DNA of 64,000 nt, taken from positions 124,001 through 188,000 of the IMG/VR virus record IMGVR_UViG_3300034101_006325, one strand, 5' to 3'. The notes beneath the pieces were generated by a model, which made no database searches, was not told where the DNA came from, and saw only the letters and a program-made list of their open reading frames with translations. The translations under genes were made by a program, and so were the position numbers. Shown here one piece after another: positions 61,315-64,000 of the stretch (positions within the stretch are counted from its first letter, which is position 1; each line of letters begins with the position of its first letter). This DNA comes from a virus.

Positions 61315-64000
61315 ATGTCATCTCCAAAATTATTAAGACAGCAGCCAGAAAAACTTCTAAAAAATTATGTAGTTTCTATTGAAAAGTTACACGAAGAGCC
61401 AAAAACTTTTTCAGATAATTCTTTTATTGAAAATGATTTTGTAATTCCAGGTGATTCAACTTTAATGAATAGATATGCAGATTCTTTGCCTATTGGATTT
61501 AACATAAAAATTAATGGAATTACTTACAATAAATTCTCAATTGCAGGATCTGGCTGGCTGCTCTTAAAGGATCCTGCAGGTGGAACAACGGGAGCTAATT
61601 TTTGGCATGACGTTCTCAATTCTGGTGGTTTTAGAAGTATTTCTTCTAACAACGAAATAAAAAATTTATTTTCTTATAACCACATACTAATAGCACCTTG
61701 GTTTGATCAGCAAAGGCAAATTGTAAAAGATATTTCAACTTTACAGTCATCGATATTCTCAGGAATAATTACACCGACTATTGCTGAAAGAATTGCACAA
61801 GGAAAAGATGAATATTCTTGGCCATTTGACTCTCTTGATAGAGGCGTTCGTTATAAAAACTTTTATGATAATATCAAGGGAAAATGCTTGGTAGTTAGAT
61901 GGACAAATGCTGATCAAGCATACGATCATAGACTTAAATTTGAAGTTAAATTATATGAGAATGGCAGAATAGAATTCCTTTACTGGCCCTTAAAAAAATA
62001 TGTAGAAACGCCAGTTACCGCCACAGGTTTGACATCCACAGCAGGAATATTTTGGTCTGGCCCTACTGGGCCTTGGTCTAGCGGAGCGAATAGTTTTAGA
62101 GATATTTCACCTTTATTCTCATATAATTCTTTATCAAGAAATCTATCTGAATTAGGTGGAGCACCTTACGATTCAACTTATACAGAGTCAGGAAAAAATT
62201 ATTCGTGGAAGATGAGCATAGATAATTGGCCAAAAAATGGTGCAATTGTGACATTTACGCCCCCTGTAAATTTAAGAAAATTCTTGCCCAGAAAAATTTT
62301 AGCGTCTAGCGCAAAATCCTTTTTAAGAGAACCGGGCTTATTTGATGATAGAAAAGCAATAGATTTTTATCATGAAACAGTTAAAAATGTACATTATCCC
62401 TCCAATTTACCCGCAAGACTTGCAGGAGATACTGGCACTACAAATATTTTAATTAACCAACAGTTTTTTACGAGTGGAAGTTTAAAAGCAGTCGGTTCTA
62501 TAAGTTCAACAAATATAAATGATCTTTATGATCAGATTGAAAGGGATCCTCTACAGCAAATTACGAACAGACCATTTAACGAATCAGAAAAAATCTATGA
62601 TGATTCAACGGAATTTTATACAACGGGATCATCATTTGAGCTGTTTGGGCCTGATTTTACAAGTCCTCTAAAATCTAAAAGGCAATTTAACATTAAACTA
62701 CCTGTAACAAAGCAAGTAACAATGCCCCCGTTAGAATCATCAATTTATTATTATGATTCTAACGAAAAAGCATGGAGGCAACCTGCACCAGACGACATAA
62801 GACAACCAGAAAGTACATCAGTTTTACACGAAAGACTAACTGATCCAACTTACTTTGGTCCCGATAGTCGTTATTATTATTACAAGATTACAGAAACTGC
62901 TAGAGGATTTGATGCGGTTGGAAGAAAAGTTGTGTCAGGTTCAAAGTTATTAGATCTAGACCCATCTTTGCCTGCAGATTACGGATTAACACCCGACCAA
63001 AAAACTTTTCAAACTGACCCACTAATAGGACTGCTTGTTAATGATCTTGAAAATTCTTTAAACGATGTCAATATATTATTTAACAGCGCCTTAGAAAAAA
63101 AGTATTCGAAGAGTCTTACAGACAATCCGGACTATTATCCAAAAGAAGGGCAAGGAATTAATTTTACAACAGACATACCCTTTTTAATTGAAAAAATAGT
63201 TGTAGAGTTTCCATTCTATGCTGAAAATGAATGGTTTAAAGATGTAACTACTTGCAACAAAGCTTTTGGCGATTCAGCTCCTATAAATGGAATTCCATCG
63301 GGCGCAATAGACTTTGGTGGGCCTGGCTTAACTTTTAGTTTGCTGTGTTCAAGAAGAGCCCCAGGTGTGTCATATACTGATATTATTGCGTCAGGAACTG
63401 TGACTCATACGCTAGATGATCAAGCCAGTGTTCGAGTTTATAAAGAACCTGGCATGAACTATTGCAGCATACGTCCTGTTGGATTTAGATCCTTTTCTAA
63501 TCCTTCTACAGTAATTAGCGGAACTTTTGATGGTTCTACATTTAAATTTGACGGAAAAGTTAAACTTGAATTGACTCCCTCCGCTGCAGGAGGACTTACA
63601 TTTGCCAGAGAAGATAGACACCTCCAGAATAGCTCTCCATCGCACATAACAAGTAATCGTGCTAAAGTAAAAAGTCTTTTGACACAAAAAAAATTACAAG
63701 TCAAAGGTGAGGGTCCAATAGTTCCGTGGAATGAATCTATTTTATATTCACCAGCACCGCTTGTAGGTTATGCATATAGAAAACCTTACGTGTTTATACA
63801 ACAAATAAGTCCTTTATCAAGAGGAACAACAGGACTAGAATTTAATGGAAATAGTCCTATTGGCGGAACAATAGCATATGTGAATACTGAAGAAACAATT
63901 GATAATCCCTTGTATATAACCGATAATTCAAATGATCTCCCTGCAGATGTAACAACACTAATAAATTCAAATGAAAAATTTGATGCAGTGTGTGTATATT
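61315..64000 (+). CDS. Large virion protein, C-terminus beyond window
   Basis: The frame opens at ATG 61315 (MSSPKLLRQQPEKLLKNYVV) and stays open for 895 codons to the right edge. Segments such as SIAGSGWLLLKDPAGGTTGA, TGIFWSGPTGPWSSGANSF-type loops and a Pro/Ser-rich middle (NDLYDQIERDPLQQITNRPF) give a beta-rich virion look. I recognise no domain. Position in the baseplate operon suggests a tail, fibre or wedge-attachment protein. The ATG is preceded at one base by the upstream stop. Confidence 0.75.
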   Translation, partial: MSSPKLLRQQPEKLLKNYVVSIEKLHEEPKTFSDNSFIENDFVIPGDSTLMNRYADSLPIGFNIKINGITYNKFSIAGSGWLLLKDPAGGTTGANFWHDVLNSGGFRSISSNNEIKNLFSYNHILIAPWFDQQRQIVKDISTLQSSIFSGIITPTIAERIAQGKDEYSWPFDSLDRGVRYKNFYDNIKGKCLVVRWTNADQAYDHRLKFEVKLYENGRIEFLYWPLKKYVETPVTATGLTSTAGIFWSGPTGPWSSGANSFRDISPLFSYNSLSRNLSELGGAPYDSTYTESGKNYSWKMSIDNWPKNGAIVTFTPPVNLRKFLPRKILASSAKSFLREPGLFDDRKAIDFYHETVKNVHYPSNLPARLAGDTGTTNILINQQFFTSGSLKAVGSISSTNINDLYDQIERDPLQQITNRPFNESEKIYDDSTEFYTTGSSFELFGPDFTSPLKSKRQFNIKLPVTKQVTMPPLESSIYYYDSNEKAWRQPAPDDIRQPESTSVLHERLTDPTYFGPDSRYYYYKITETARGFDAVGRKVVSGSKLLDLDPSLPADYGLTPDQKTFQTDPLIGLLVNDLENSLNDVNILFNSALEKKYSKSLTDNPDYYPKEGQGINFTTDIPFLIEKIVVEFPFYAENEWFKDVTTCNKAFGDSAPINGIPSGAIDFGGPGLTFSLLCSRRAPGVSYTDIIASGTVTHTLDDQASVRVYKEPGMNYCSIRPVGFRSFSNPSTVISGTFDGSTFKFDGKVKLELTPSAAGGLTFAREDRHLQNSSPSHITSNRAKVKSLLTQKKLQVKGEGPIVPWNESILYSPAPLVGYAYRKPYVFIQQISPLSRGTTGLEFNGNSPIGGTIAYVNTEETIDNPLYITDNSNDLPADVTTLINSNEKFDAVCVY

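Noticed and set aside
29000-61315. T4-type late promoter TATAAATA upstream of the late genes.
   Set aside because: I looked at the gaps before the baseplate genes and the strand-switch region. I found only partial AT-rich matches, none convincing.
1-64000. tRNA genes, CRISPR arrays, insertion sequences or integrase.
   Set aside because: No region without coding potential is long enough for an array, no cloverleaf-like candidate was recognised in the gaps, and no transposase or integrase motif was found among the ORFs.

Overview
The window is a gene-dense, strongly AT-rich piece of a large tailed-phage genome, almost certainly a myovirus of the broad T4 superfamily. The evidence is a gp17-type terminase, a gp46/gp47-type (SbcC/SbcD) recombination nuclease, a gp4-like head-completion nuclease, a gp55-like late sigma factor, gp25- and gp6-like baseplate wedge proteins, and many very large virion proteins. 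The size of the virion genes, the virus-encoded ClpP and PhoH and the roughly 20 kb sugar island point to a jumbo-class, probably marine or aquatic, phage. The host cannot be named from the sequence. Genes are packed with start/stop overlaps. No tRNA, rRNA, CRISPR array or insertion sequence was seen, and no gap exceeds about 120 bases.

Layout. (1) 1-8 kb, minus strand: packaging and DNA metabolism (terminase, SbcC, SbcD, primase, RuvC-like resolvase, gp4-like nuclease). (2) 8-21.7 kb, minus: seven structural genes, several with LamG- or fibronectin-like modules and two pairs sharing related terminal modules. (3) 21.8-29 kb, mostly minus: PIN-PhoH ATPase, Hc1-like histone, DinG-like helicase, ClpP-like protease and a run of small unknown genes. 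One plus-strand gene here encodes a sigma-region-4-like protein. (4) 29-45.2 kb, plus: a sugar and glycosylation island with about eight glycosyltransferases, four or five methyltransferases, RmlB-, Gmd-, FdtA- and DegT-type sugar enzymes, a PhyH-type dioxygenase, and a NeuB, NeuA and GT29-type sialyltransferase module with a HAD phosphatase. (5) 45.3-49.98 kb, plus: Cas4-like nuclease, two GT4 transferases, a membrane protein, a gp55-like sigma factor and a small helical protein. (6) 49.98-64 kb, plus: baseplate and tail genes (spike-like protein, lysozyme, gp25, gp6, large wedge-like proteins), running off the right edge.

How it fits together. The minus block supplies packaging, recombination and replication functions plus one set of virion proteins, and the plus block supplies late transcription and the baseplate. 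Between them lies a self-contained capacity to make and transfer unusual sugars: a dTDP-6-deoxy-3-aminohexose-like sugar, a GDP-6-deoxyhexose, and a nonulosonic (sialic-like) acid. The most likely targets are the virion surface or the host envelope, but this is inference.

Most striking observations: (a) the phage nonulosonate synthesis and GT29 transfer module, with a NeuB lacking the usual C-terminal SAF domain; (b) an SbcD nuclease core separated by one in-frame TAA and four codons from its own capping domain, which is fused to the front of SbcC; (c) a sigma region-2-type factor and a separate sigma region-4-type protein encoded about 25 kb apart; (d) spike-like and lysozyme functions in adjacent separate genes rather than in one gp5-type protein; (e) two long perfect hairpins inside coding sequences.
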